Source: Podospora pseudoanserina
Taxonomy: Eukaryota; Ascomycota; Sordariomycetes; Sordariales; Podosporaceae
DNA length: 64,000 bases
Assembly: GCF_035222485.1 (NCBI RefSeq)
Contig: NC_085921.1
Location: 2,294,001-2,358,000, forward strand
Direction: 5' to 3'
The notes below the pieces were generated by a model. The model saw nothing but the letters and a program-made list of their open reading frames with translations. It had not been told where the DNA came from and made no database searches. The first letter of the stretch is position 1. Each line of letters starts with the position of its first letter. The translations under genes were made by a program, and so were the position numbers. Of this stretch, positions 1 to 11,669 are shown one piece after another.

Positions 1-404
1 CAAGTGTTCCCATACAGTGCTCGAGACTCGTCCTGCCCAGTTGTGAGCCCCCCTTTTTGTCTGCCTTCTAGTATGCCCTCACATCTCGGGAAAAGAAAAT
101 CGCTTCCCACCCGCACAAATGAAAATTGAAAAACCCATAAAGAAACTGAGACGAGGAGAAGCCATCAAACGCAAAGGGCATGCAAAGACAAGACATATTA
201 CCCGGAAATGTCCTCAAAAACAAATCAGAGCTCAATTTCGGCACTCCTGCATGTCCATCATTCGCCGTATTGCTCCCTAATGGAGCCTGCTGATGAGCAG
301 TGTAATTGGGACACCAGTGAAAAAAAGGCCCGGGTAGAGGGCGGAGGGGCGATTGCCCGATCAATGAAGTATGCTAGGCCATGTTGGCGAGAAGTCTACA
401 CCAT
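1..404. other. Intergenic, 3' flank of NAP1
   Basis: No gene is supported here. The short frames on both strands lack family features and start context. It probably holds the 3' UTR of the minus-strand NAP1 gene. Confidence 0.5.
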
Positions 405-1944
405 TTAGCTTTGCTTGCACTCTGAGGGCTCCTGCTTGGGCTTGCTGCCATCCTCCTGGAAAGCTGTCAGTCTTTGACCTTTGTCTGGTGGACAAAATTG
501 ATTCTTACCTCGTCCTCCTCGGACTCGTCCTCATCATCGTGGTCCTCGCTGTCATCGTCCTCGTCATCCTCATCATCATCGTCGAAATCGGCATAGTCCT
601 CCTCGTCCAACTCCTCGAAAGCGAGGGCCTCGCCGGTGAACCAGTCGATGGCGCGGGGAATAAGCTTCTCCTTGATGTCCTCACCGAGCTGGTAGTCGAG
701 CTCGAGACGCTCCTCAATATCATCGGCCGCCTCGTCGTCGTCGTCGGTGGGGGGCTTGGGGGGCGAGAAGAAGTTGAAGAAGGACTCGGTTGGGACAGTC
801 TTCTTAACGATGCGAGTCTGCTTCGTGGCTAGTTTGTGTTAGAAAAAACCCCAATTTTACACGAGTTTTCGCCTTCAACTTACTCTTGTTACGTTGCTTC
901 TTCTGTTCGATGCGAACGGTGAGATCCTGACCGGCCTTCCAGTCGATCTTGTCACCCTCGGCATGGTCATAAATGAAGTCACCGCCATACCCGCTCTCGT
1001 TCTGGTAGTAGTAGGTCTTGGTGATGATCTTGTTGGTGAAAAATTCGTTCTCAGCGAACTCGAAGATCAGACGGAAACCGGGCTTGTCGAGGTACTCCAT
1101 GCGGATATCGATCAGGGACTTGAGAGCACCCTCATCGCGGTCGGTGATCATCTCGGCAAGGGAGATCTGGTTCTTCATGGCAGAGAGCCAGAACTCGGGA
1201 ATGCCGTTGACCTTACCGCCGTCGGTGGCGCCCTTGTTCTCGACAGCGGCGCCCTCCGCCTTGTCCTCATCCTCCTCGCCGGCCTTGACGAGGTCCTCGG
1301 TGGGCTCGGTCTTGCCGTTGACGATGGCGGCACGCTGCTCATAGAGAGGGGTGAACTTGGCGAAGAATTTCTTCTCGAGCTGAAGGACCTCCTCCTGGAA
1401 CTCGGCCTCGAGCTTGGAGTGCTCTTTCTGGATGCCCTTGAGACCGGAGACGCGGCGCTTGACCTCGACAGGGAGCGACTCGATGTAGCCGGAAGACTTG
1501 CCAACGAGGGAACCGAGACGGCCCTGGATCAGAGACACGAGGCGGGGGTCGTGAGCAAAGATGGAAGCGGCAGCGACACCACTACCCAGATCCTCTGCGT
1601 CATGCAAAATGGTCAGTTCATGATCACAAGCCAAATCTTGTTGGGCCGCAACAACGGCGGGGTAGATGGGGGAGATGGCGGAGATGGCGGAGATGGATAC
1701 GAACCTTCATTGATGCTAGCAACTCCGGGCTGCTGGGCGTGCGATGAGATGGGAGCTGCGTTCAAAGGTGTGTTCTGAGGAGTGCTGTTGTCGACGAGTC
1801 GCAGTCAGTATAGTACGGGCAGGACAGACAGCTTATCGCCAGTCGGCCGGGGGCAGTCGACCGACTGGCAAGCAGACAGAATGCCGAGAAAACTTACGGG
1901 GCAACGGCGGGGTCGGGCCGCTTGTTCTTAATCGGTTCGGCCAT
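405..1944 (-). CDS. nap1: Nucleosome assembly protein NAP1
   Basis: This is a histone chaperone that binds H2A-H2B and H3-H4, carries histones between cytosol and nucleus and assists nucleosome assembly. Five exons were placed: 1898-1944, 1705-1784, 884-1594, 509-828 and 405-455. They sum to 402 residues with all phases consistent. The central exon carries the NAP core: the long dimerisation helix ([19 protein letters not shown]), then [11 protein letters not shown] and the earmuff region ending in [13 protein letters not shown]. Exon 4 reads [20 protein letters not shown] and then a strongly acidic tail, as expected for binding basic histones. The last exon ends in Cys-Lys-Gln-Ser, which fits a CaaX prenylation signal like the CKQQ end known from animal NAP1L1. 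The start [12 protein letters not shown] lies in a 47-base first exon followed by a GTAAG donor. The identification is secure; expression of this exact isoform is inferred. Confidence 0.95.
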
Positions 1945-3940
1945 TTTGATTGACTGATTGTGATGATGGACGGGGATGGGGATCGTGAAAACAGCGGCAC
2001 CAAACAGGCGATTTGTGAGGGCAGAACGAGGAGAAAGAACTGCACGGAAACAGCGGGTGGTGAAGCGTCGACAGATTGCTCAGAGCCGGAGGAAATGTTG
2101 AGGGAGGGGAAGGAAAAGCTATCAATGGGTCACTAAAAAATTTGCGGGGCAACCTTACGCCTCTGCCTCCCACCGGCCTGTGCGGTCACTGGGCGTTCAC
2201 TGCCTGCACCCAACACTCACAGTGGCTCTACGCGTCTTTTTTCCCTCTTTTTTACTGGGCGCGGTCTGGATCGCGATGGCAATGTTCCCAACCGTTGCTT
2301 TCTCCAATCTGTGAACCGAAGCTTAGCATGCCTCACCCATGAGTCGCATCACGAATCTCCACACCGGACCACAGCCATCACCAAGGGCCCTCCTAGTTGA
2401 CGTGGCAGCCGTGGCAGCCTCTTCCGGCTCTTGCTAATGCTAGGGAGCAGAAATTTGCTTTGGTTTCTTCACCTTCACCGCTCTCTGCGGCCTTACTGTC
2501 ACTCACTCATCTTGCCCTTTGTCAGAGAGCATGGCATGTCATGGCATATCACCAGCCTATCTAGGGCTTCGCCATCCACCCGGCCCCGTCAAAGTTTCCA
2601 GGGATGGCATCTAAATTTTCTTTTGCCTCCCACCTCCCACCTCCCACCCCTCCCACTTCCAGCCCACCGACTTTCCGTCTCCACCTGTCAAACTCGCTTT
2701 TACTTTTGGGAGGGACCCTTTGACTCCTCATCCGAAGCCGATGATTACACAGCACAGTAGACACAATGAACACACGCCATCACAGACAGGTCTTGTCTCT
2801 GCTGCATATGGACTTTTGACAAGCAAAGCAAGTGTATTGTCACAAAGTACATATGTCTTCTAAATCGATCAGGCGATATCAATGATCACGGGATCCCCGG
2901 GAATTTCAACTTACTTACCCGTGTGGGCGTCCTTCAGATGACTGCATACTTGCAGATATAATGCCAAGAGGCCGGTAGCCAGCCAACACTCAACATTTAC
3001 CTGAACAAATGGTGTTGAGGGATGACAGATGGATGTCGGCTACGGAGCATCGCGGAAGTCCAATGTCTACCGAGGATCCCGTTGCTCGCCACCTTTTGCA
3101 GGATTCGTGCAAGGTAGCCCCAAGTCTGCCAGACCATTGTTCATCTCACGATGCCAGCTACACATACGAGCCTCAAGATTCCCTACGCTGCTGGCTGGCA
3201 TATTTTTAAGCCTCCTAAGTAATCTTTGAGCCAAGAACCATTGTAGTTGTGTCTGTGGACCCCCACTTACACAACCAAAAGAGGAAAGATTCTTATAAGC
3301 GGTACGGAGAATAGTGTATGAGCACCACATTGGAACACACTCCCACACATCTATCTAGTTACCCAAGAACTGATCGGCGAATCGGTACCCAGAGTGCCAA
3401 AGGTCCCAAATATTGACTTTGAAGCCTGAATACACTGCAGGGACACGTCTAGTGGCACCTTGAGGCATATGCATGGAGCAGACATGCACCCCATGACCCA
3501 CATGAAATGTAGTATGATTCTGCAACTAGACACACAATGTTCCGTGTCATCCAATATACAAGCTATATATCCAGTAGTCCATCTGACTATTTACTTGACG
3601 TCTATTCATCTTTAGGAATAACTACATCCTCCGCATCTTGTATGAATGGCATTCTAGGTCATCAAGAGTGTTGCTGGCCTGCCAAGACGCACCATGCAGC
3701 TATCCGAGTAGATCCAATCGAGTCCGACGTCATGGTGCTTATCGGAACCAGCTCCACAACCGCTCTGTTCTCCGTACCTGAATTCTAGCTTCGGTTCATC
3801 CATTTCACCCACGCGCTCAGCTATACCACGGCCAATCCATTGGCAGCTGCTGTTGACAATGCGCATGCGATCAATTTCTCTCTCTCCAGAACCTTGCTGA
3901 GGATCTATCAGCTGCCTTCCGATTTATACCCCAAACCAAC
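1945..3940. other. 2 kb intergenic region between divergent genes
   Basis: It separates the divergent NAP1 (-) and P5B ATPase (+) starts, so it holds both promoters. A C-rich 7-bp tandem repeat (CCTCCCA, three copies) lies at about 2626-2647. The 3.0-3.7 kb part has only short frames without protein-like composition. No transposon ends or tRNA were seen. Confidence 0.5.
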
Positions 3941-6900
3941 ATGGAAAACGACCGAGATCACGATCTGCCGCCGGCGGCAAGCAACCGAAATGGCTTTTAT
4001 AGTCTCCAAGGAAACCACAGCAGCGTCAGCGTTTTCGAGGATGTTGAGATGGCGCACGATGAGGTGAGTGGAACAGTGCACAATCTAAGCCTGTGGCAGT
4101 GGTACTAACCACACACATAGCTCTACTCGGGGCCGATGGCTGAATCGTTACCCACGAGTGTCTCTGCCTTTCATCACCGCCGCTCACGAGCCGATTCCAC
4201 AGCAAGCTTCTCATTCTGGCAGGAAGAAGATGAACTGAATGACCCCCTTGCGATAGAGGAGCGGCGCATCGGGGATCTGGACGAGCTCCCGTTCGACGAC
4301 GAACTCGACGAGGAACAGGACTCTACCGACCTCGAACGAACCGCCGAGGAAAACGATTACGTCCTCCATCGGCGCGCATCCACGCAATCCCGAGGGGACT
4401 CTGTGCACAGTATGTTGCTACGTAGGGACAGTGGCACATCGGCAGGGAGTGGATATGGGTCGAATCGACACAGTCAAAAGGCGCATATTCAGAATGAGGA
4501 CCTCTACATTGCGATCGCGGGGTTCAGAACCAGTAAAATCGGCTATGCTCTGTACCTTTTGATATGTGTATTCACGTTGGGGGTAGGGTGGCTAATCTTC
4601 TACTGGTCGCCAAAGTGGCGAGTCAAGCTGATTGGGAGGTCCGCGCTCCTCAGGGAATGCAAGTGGGTGGTGGTGGAAAACTCGTGGAACGAGATGACCG
4701 CGGTGGATGTGGTATCGAAGGAGTATGGGAGGACGCTTTCGACAGTTTTTGGGTCGCCTTCCAAGTTCACTTCGTACCTCCTGGATGACGATCCAGATCC
4801 AATTCTTCCGGAACTAAGGTACATAGACTATCGCCACATTCGCTTCTTCTTCCACCCTGTGCGCGACAAGTTTCTCATCTGCAATGGCTGGAAGGATCCC
4901 CTCTGGACAGATGTCCAAGACGTTCGCAATGGTATCGACAGCGACGAGCAGGTCAGCCGTCGCACTGTCTTTGGGAAAAACGATATCAATATCGAAAAGA
5001 AGACTATTGGCCAGCTCCTCGTGAAGGAAGTAGGTTTTCCCCCACATATGTGAATTCGATGAAAGCCCGGTTGCTGACAAAGTTCAGGTCTTTCACCCGT
5101 TCTACGTGTTTCAAGTCGCCAGTCTTGTCCTATGGTCTCTGGACGAATACTACTACTACGCTTGCGCCATCTTCTTGATCTCGGCCATTTCTATCATACA
5201 GACTTTGATAGAAACACGGCAGACTGAGAGGAGACTTCGGGACATTTCTCGGTTTGAGTGTGATGTCAGAATCTGTCGACACGGCTTCTGTAAGTTACTC
5301 TCCTCTTTTGAGGTCAATGGGCACTTTTTGCGGTATTCTAGCGCAGCATCCTCTTGGCCACATGACCACAGACCATTTCTAGTCCGTGATAGCCGCTAAT
5401 ACAACCCCAGGGAACACAATCCTCTCAAGCGAACTAGTACCCGGTGACGTCTACGAAGTCAGCGACCCCAGGTTGACTCAGTTTCCTGCCGATAGCATCC
5501 TTCTAAGCGGTGACTGCATTGTCAACGAGAGCATGCTCACAGGAGAATCGATACCTGTAACCAAAACCCCAGCTACAAACGACACGCTTCAGAAGCTTGA
5601 TTTGAATGCTCCAACACCAGTAGCCGAGGTGGCCAAACACACCCTGTTTTGCGGAACCAAGATCATCCGCGCTCGAAGGCCTCAGAATGAAGATGAACAA
5701 GCTGTTGCTCTTGCCATGGTTATCAAGACCGGCTTCAACACAACAAAGGGTGCCTTGGTTCGGTCAATGCTCTTCCCGAAGCCGTCTGGCTTCAAGTTCT
5801 ACAGAGATTCCTTCCGGTACATTGGTGTGATGGCCATTGTGGCAGCTGTTGGTTTCTTGGCCAGTATCGTCAACTTCATTCACCTTGGCTTGGCGTGGCA
5901 TGAAATCATCATTCGCGCCCTGGATCTGATCACGATTGTGGTTCCACCGGCGTTGCCGGCCACCTTGACTATTGGCACCACCTTTGCGGTGCGCCGGCTC
6001 AAGAGACAGAACATCTTTTGCACGAGCCCGCAGAGGGTCCAGGTTGGAGGAAAACTTGACATTATGTGCTTTGACAAGACTGGGACTTTGACAGAGGAGG
6101 GCCTTGACATCCTTGGTGTGCATCTCGTTTCTAGGGACACCAACAAGTTTATTGATTTGATTGAGAATCCTGATGATTTGGCGGTTGGTCATGACCAGCC
6201 CCCTGCTGTGGGGGGTAAGCCTGACACCAGGTCGACGGCGCTTTATACCATGGCAACTTGCCATGCGCTGAGGAAGATCGATGGCGAGATGCTCGGGGAG
6301 CCTCTTGAGCTAAAGATGTTTGAGTTTACAAAGTGGTCTTTCGAAGAGGGTGACCTGAGTGGTGGAAGAGGGGATGACGAGGAGCAAGGAACTCTGAAGC
6401 CTTCAATCGCTAGGCCGCCTCCGGACGCGAAAGCTGATGGCACTGGGGAGGCATCTTCTATCGAACTGGGTGTGCTCAAGTCGTTTGAGTTTGTGTCTCA
6501 TCTTCGCCGGGCCAGTGTCATTGTCAAAGACTTTGGCAAGCCAAGCGGAGACATTTATGTCAAGGGTTCGCCTGAGTGTATGAGGGAGATTTGCAAGCCA
6601 GAGACATTCCCTGAGGACTATGACGAGGTCTTGGGGCAGTATACTCGCAAGGGGTACAGAGTCATCGCTTGTGCCTCGAGACATATCAAGAAGCTCAGCT
6701 GGGTCAAGGCTCAGAAGATGCACAGGCATGATGTCGAGTCGAACCTCGAGTTTGTCGGCTTCATCATTTTTGAGAACAAGCTCAAGCCTACCACGGCGGC
6801 GGTACTCAAGGAGCTTGGAGATTCTAATATCGGAACTGTCATGGTTACCGGCGACAACATCTTGACCGCCATCAGTGTGGCGAGGGAATCTGGCATGATC

Positions 6901-8228
6901 AGCGAGACGGCACATTGTTTCTATGCTCGGTTCGCAACAGGGCACACCAAAGACCCCAACGCCGAGTTACAGTGGGAGAGTATCGACAACCCCATCTACC
7001 GTCTCGATCCCCGAACCCTACTCCCACTACCGGCTCCTCCGGAAGGCGACGCCTCGCTACCATACGACATCTCTAACATGAGGAATTACTCCATCGCAGT
7101 CTCAGGCGATGTCTTCCGCTGGGTAGTCGACTACGCCCCAGCAGAAGTAATGCAGCGCATGCTCGTCACCGGCAAGGTCTTTGCGCGCATGTCGCCAGAT
7201 GAGAAGCACGAGCTGGTCGACAAGCTTCAGAGCATCGACTACTCGTGCGGCTTCTGCGGCGACGGCGCCAACGACTGCGGCGCGCTCAAGGCAGCCGACG
7301 TTGGGATCTCCCTCTCGGAAGCGGAAGCCTCTGTCGCAGCCCCTTTCACCTCGCGCGTCTTTGACATCACGTGCGTCCCCAAAGTGATAAGGGAAGGCCG
7401 GGCCGCGTTGGTGACGTCGTTTGCCTGTTTCAAGTACATGAGTCTCTACTCGGCGATCCAGTTCACGACAGTCTCGTTCCTCTACGCGTCTGCTTCCAAC
7501 CTGGGGGATTTTCAGTTTCTGTATATTGACCTGGCGTTGATCCTGCCGATAGCGGTGTTTATGGGGTGGTCGAAACCGTACCCGGTGCTGTGCAAGAAGA
7601 AGCCGATTGCGGATTTGGTGTCTAGGAAGGTGCTGACGCCGTTGATGTGCCACATGGTTGTTTGTGTCGGTATCCAAACGGTGGCGTTTGTGGGGGTGAG
7701 GGGGATGGAGGGGTTTATTGCGCCGACGACGCCAAAACCGGGGGAGAAGCCGGATGTGGAGAATAGCGAGGTGACGGGATTGTTTCTGGTTAGTTGCTGG
7801 CAGTATGTGCTTGCGGGGTGGGTGTTGAATGCTGGGAGGCCGTTTAGGGAGGGGGTGGGGAAGAATTGTGAGTATTATACATTCTTGAGGGAGATGAAAG
7901 GGGGTGGTGATGATGGCTGACAATGATGATAGGGCCTTTTTTGGTCACGATGGCGACTGCGTTGGGGTTGAATGGATTTATGGCTGTTGCGCCGCCGGAG
8001 TGGATTGGGTTTATGAGGTTGACGAGGACGAGTTGGGAATACAAGGTTTTGTTTGTTTTTGGGTTGGGGGCGGGGGTGTATTTGGGGTTGGCGTGGGTGG
8101 GAGAGCATTATGTTTTTCAGAGGTTGGCGGGGTGGGTTGGGCGGGTCAAGGGGTGGCTGAGGGGGGGGGAGAAGGGGGGTAAGAGGAGGAAGGAGTACAA
8201 GGTTATTTTGGAGAAGATGAGATTTTGA
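3941..8228 (+). CDS. ypk9: P5B-type ATPase (Ypk9/ATP13A2 family)
   Basis: This is a polytopic P-type ATPase. P5B members sit in vacuolar/lysosomal or endosomal membranes, and ATP13A2 exports polyamines from the lysosome. Five exons were placed: 3941-4063, 4121-5029, 5088-5289, 5411-7867 and 7933-8228, giving 1328 residues in phase. The cytosolic N-terminus is acidic and Ser-rich. A short hydrophobic hairpin (YALYLLICVFTLGVGWLIFY) lies near residue 145. Next comes VFHPFYVFQ, typical of P5B. The actuator domain has LTGESIPVTK. Transmembrane helix 4 has PPALP, the P5B form (P5A has PPELP). The phosphorylation site is DKTGTLT, with Asp near residue 633. The hinge reads GDGANDCGALKAADVG. The fourth exon must start at 5411 because only that acceptor restores HGFW before NTILSSELVPGD. 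Substrate is inferred from the family only. Confidence 0.93.
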
Positions 8229-8805
8229 TGGGTGTAAGGGATGGAATGGGGTGGGCTGGTTGGACATTGGAAAATGGGGAGAGCTAGGTAGGGGATGGGT
8301 ATGACTGTACGTGGATATGTAGGTTATGGATGGATAGACATGAGTCTTTTTGGCCTGGGCTGGCTGGCGTTGGTAAGGACTGGGCGGAAACGTGTGGCAA
8401 GAGATAGAGGATATACAGACTTGTAGTCAAGGTCTCGAGCGAAAGTTGAAATATGTTTGGGTTGTGATTGGGGTGGGTAGGTGGGTGTGATGTGTGTGTT
8501 TAACAAGTAGGGAAGATGTGTCTCGTTTTGACATGGCGGGTTTCTCCGAAAGTATTGAGAACCAGTGGGCTGTATAATCCTGCTACTTAGAGATTAACAT
8601 AAAATACCAACTGAACAGCAAACAATGTGACTGTTAAACTGATTTAATTTGGTATCTCCTTCCTCTCTTGCTCTTGGCTTCCTCCTCGGCCTGTTGTCCG
8701 TCCGTCTAGTTGGGTCTGCGTTATTGCTACTTTGGCGCCTGACCATGTATGTACATTTATTTCTCTTCACCACCTCGTCGTTTTCATATCCTCGATGCGA
8801 GTCGT
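8229..8805. other. Convergent intergenic region
   Basis: This holds the 3' flanks of the P5B ATPase (+) and the small complex I subunit (-). It is G/T-rich near 8.23-8.5 kb. No further gene is supported. Confidence 0.5.
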
Positions 8806-9041
8806 TTAGTGATCCCAGGGGTGCTTCCAGCCGAGAAGGACAGGTCCTGTTCTTCTTGTGAGTAACACTGTTCTGGCTCGAGGGGTAGAGCTGAGAAAGA
8901 CATACCGTCCTCCTTCGCCTTGTAAAAGATCCAGAACCACATGGAAGCTCCCAGGCCGGTGGCGGTATAGCGGTAGAGGGGCCGGATGGGGGGGCCGGCG
9001 AGTTGGGAGCGGGGGAGGGCTCGGGAGAAGCGGGCGAACAT
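8806..9041 (-). CDS. Small complex I subunit, NDUFB2/AGGG-like
   Basis: It is a 58-residue protein in two exons (8906-9041 and 8806-8846). The splice gives the phase-consistent end LLGWKHPWDH followed by a stop. The N-terminus is basic and amphipathic (MFARFSRALPRSQ), as in mitochondrial targeting. One membrane helix follows (ATGLGASMWFWIFYKAKEDG). The MWFWI segment next to a charged DG and an LLG-x-HPW motif matches the NDUFB2 (AGGG) accessory subunit of NADH:ubiquinone oxidoreductase, an inner-membrane protein of the proton-pumping arm. Human NDUFB2 has GLMWFWILWRFWHD at the same place. It is divergent from the Bur1 kinase and shares a 655-bp promoter region. Its small size makes it easy to miss. 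Another small inner-membrane protein cannot be fully ruled out. Confidence 0.65.
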
Positions 9042-9696
9042 TTTTGGGTTTTTTTCTTTCTCTGCTGGATGGAGGAGATCAGGTACTGAAGGAGACAAAG
9101 CAATTGAATAGAGAGGGACAAACTCACGCTGGCTGGTGGCAGACGGGGAAAGAAATGGGTGGGTTGGTAGGTGTGTCGCGATGGAGCTTCTCGAGCTGGC
9201 TGGCTGTGTCGTCGTTGCGCCGATTGCTTGCCCTCTCAGAGACCAGGGTTGGGGTACGTACTCTGTATCTGCCGTCATTGGGTGTGGGTGCCTGAAGAAC
9301 GAGGCAGAAACAGCCAAGAAATGGTTCCAGCCCAGCAAGGTGCGTCTGTCATTTCTTGGCAGGCATCGGCAGCGCGCGCTCTCGGCTTAATCTTGGTCTC
9401 TTGCCCGTTTCTTTGCTTTCTTACAACCTCCTCTTCTTCGTCACACTTTTAGAAAGCAGCGAATTGAGAGGATAAGAGTATTTCGGCAGCAAAGCTTGCA
9501 GAAACTGGATCAAACGTACCACTCTGGATTGACAAACGGCCTTGCGAAGCAATCCAGACGTCAGCAATTCCATCAGCGACAGTCAACTGTTTCACTGTCA
9601 GTTCAACAAACGAAAGCCTTATCCAGAAACAGCCGATAAGATATTCTTCGTCCGACAACCGCCATCAAACACGAACAAAACAGTTACAACGGCGCG
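9042..9696. other. Divergent promoter region
   Basis: This lies between the start codons of the complex I subunit (-) and the Bur1 kinase (+). It should hold both promoters and leaders. No further gene was seen. Confidence 0.5.
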
Positions 9697-11517
9697 ATGA
9701 GCGCCTCCGAGTCGCAGGAGGCTGCGGGGAGGCCGCAATCTCCCCGCAGCTTTGCCGTTGCGCACCAGAGGCCGAGAAGCAGCTTTGTCGGGTGCTCCAA
9801 GATTGCCGACTACGAGGTGTTGGGGAAACTGGGCGAGGGTACCTTTGGGTAGGTGGTGGTTCTTTTGCCTTCCCATCTTGGCCGTGTCCGAAGCTGACAT
9901 TGTTGCCCTACACAGAGAGGTTTACCGCGCGAGATCGAGAAAGACTGGTGCTTTGGTTGCGCTCAAGAAGATCATCATGCATAACGAAAAGGATGGCTTT
10001 CCGATTACGGCATTGAGAGAAATCAAGCTGCTCAAGCTACTGTCGCATCCAAACATCCTCCGGCTGGAGGATATGGCAGTGGAACACCCGCCCAGGAGTG
10101 GTGAGTTGATGCTATCTGTCGAGGAGGTTCCAGGACATGCATGATTAACAGGCGCCCTTTGCCAGCGGACAAACGAAAGCGACCCATCATGTACATGGTC
10201 ACGCCCTACATGGACCATGACCTGTCGGGCTTGCTCGACAACCCCTCGGTGACATTGACCGAGCCGCAAATCAAGTGCTACATGCAGCAACTGCTCCAGG
10301 GCCTGGAGTATCTACACGCCAATCGCATTTTGCACAGAGATATGAAGGCTGCTAACCTGTTGATCAACAACAAGGGCATTCTTCAGATTGCTGATTTCGG
10401 TCTTGCGAGACACTACGAGGGCAAGACACCACAGCCTGGTCACGGCGGTGGGGAAGGAACGCGTGACTACACTGCTTTGGTGGTCACGCGCTGGTACCGC
10501 CCGCCCGAGTTGTTGATGCATCTCAAGCGATACACCACATCGATTGACTTGTGGGGAGTTGGGTAGGCAGCCTGTGGTCGGTTCTTTGTTGCAAGGGATC
10601 ATGCTGACAATGTCCCTAGGTGTGTTTTTGGCGAGATGCTAGTTGGCAAGCCCATTCTCACCGGTGAATCTGATGGGCACCAGTTGGAGTTGATATGGGA
10701 CCTCTGCGGTACGCCCACCATCGAGACAATGCCTGGGTTGAAAGACTTGCCTGGAGCCGAAGCGATGTCACCCAAGCCGCGACAAGGTAACCTGGGGCAA
10801 AGGTTCAGAGAATACGGCTCGGGTGCCATCTCGTTACTTCGAGAGCTTCTCAAGCTGGACTGGAGGAGCAGAATCAATGCTCATGACGCCCTACAGCACC
10901 CTTACTTCCGCAACCCCCCATATCCCGCCAAGCCAGAAGAACTGCCGTCTTTCGAAGAAAGTCACGAATATGATCGTAAGAAGTACCATGAGAAAAGAAC
11001 CGTGTTGCCTCCAGCGCCCAGGGGCGGTACCGTGGGCCGCGGTCCCAACAATGACGGCGATGGCTACAGGAACAGCGGTGGCCCCGGCGGAAGAGGCTAT
11101 CCTCGGAACAACAACAACCGCAATTTTGGTGGTCCGGCCCCGGCACCAGACGAGCGAGTGCCCGCTTGGCACAGAGACACCAGGCTTCCACCGCGCCCAC
11201 CTCCACCTGCGGACTATGGCAACGGTCGTGATCGAGCTCCTCGTGGAGGTGGCGGAGGAAATCGTCAGGACGTCGATACGTATATCCCCAGTTATGATAG
11301 GGACGCTCCAAGACGAGACGATCGGCGGAGGGACGACAGACGAGACCGCGGAGGCCCAGGGGACAGGAGGAGGGGGGATTATGATGACCGCACAAGGAGC
11401 AATCGCACGCGCAGCAGAAGTCGGTCACCTCTGCCGCCAAGAGACCGCGATAGGGACAGGGACAGGGACAGGGACAGAGATCGGCCACCTCGCGATGGTC
11501 CACCGCATCCTAGATAG
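9697..11517 (+). CDS. bur1: Cyclin-dependent kinase Bur1/Cdk9 (P-TEFb kinase)
   Basis: This is a serine/threonine kinase that, with a Bur2-type cyclin, phosphorylates the RNA polymerase II tail and Spt5 during elongation. Four exons (9697-9848, 9916-10100, 10166-10562, 10620-11517) give 543 residues. Visible features are the glycine loop [15 protein letters not shown] split by intron 1, the catalytic Lys in VALKK, and the cyclin-binding helix PITALRE near residues 80-86, which names this family. The catalytic loop is [10 protein letters not shown] near residue 169. [10 protein letters not shown] is followed by a Cdk9-type insert and [10 protein letters not shown]. After the kinase core (about residue 350) comes a disordered tail rich in Gly, Asn and Arg that ends in Arg-Asp dipeptide runs, as seen in proteins that associate with the splicing and transcription machinery. 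Intron phases 2, 1 and 2 all join cleanly. Confidence 0.93.
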
Positions 11518-11669
11518 GTTCAGGGTCGCAGAGGCCAGGAGCAGGGATACGGACGTAATCCCCGTCGGTAGGGAGGTGGGAATACCAAACGGGGCTCCAG
11601 GCGCTCGGGGGAGGATGAGCAACCCAGACCGGGGGCTGACGGTCATGAGCAGAGGCCTGAGGGGGTGTA

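Noticed and set aside
894-1778. Long open frame on the plus strand opposite NAP1
   Set aside because: It is an antisense shadow caused by GC-rich codon use of NAP1 and has no family likeness.
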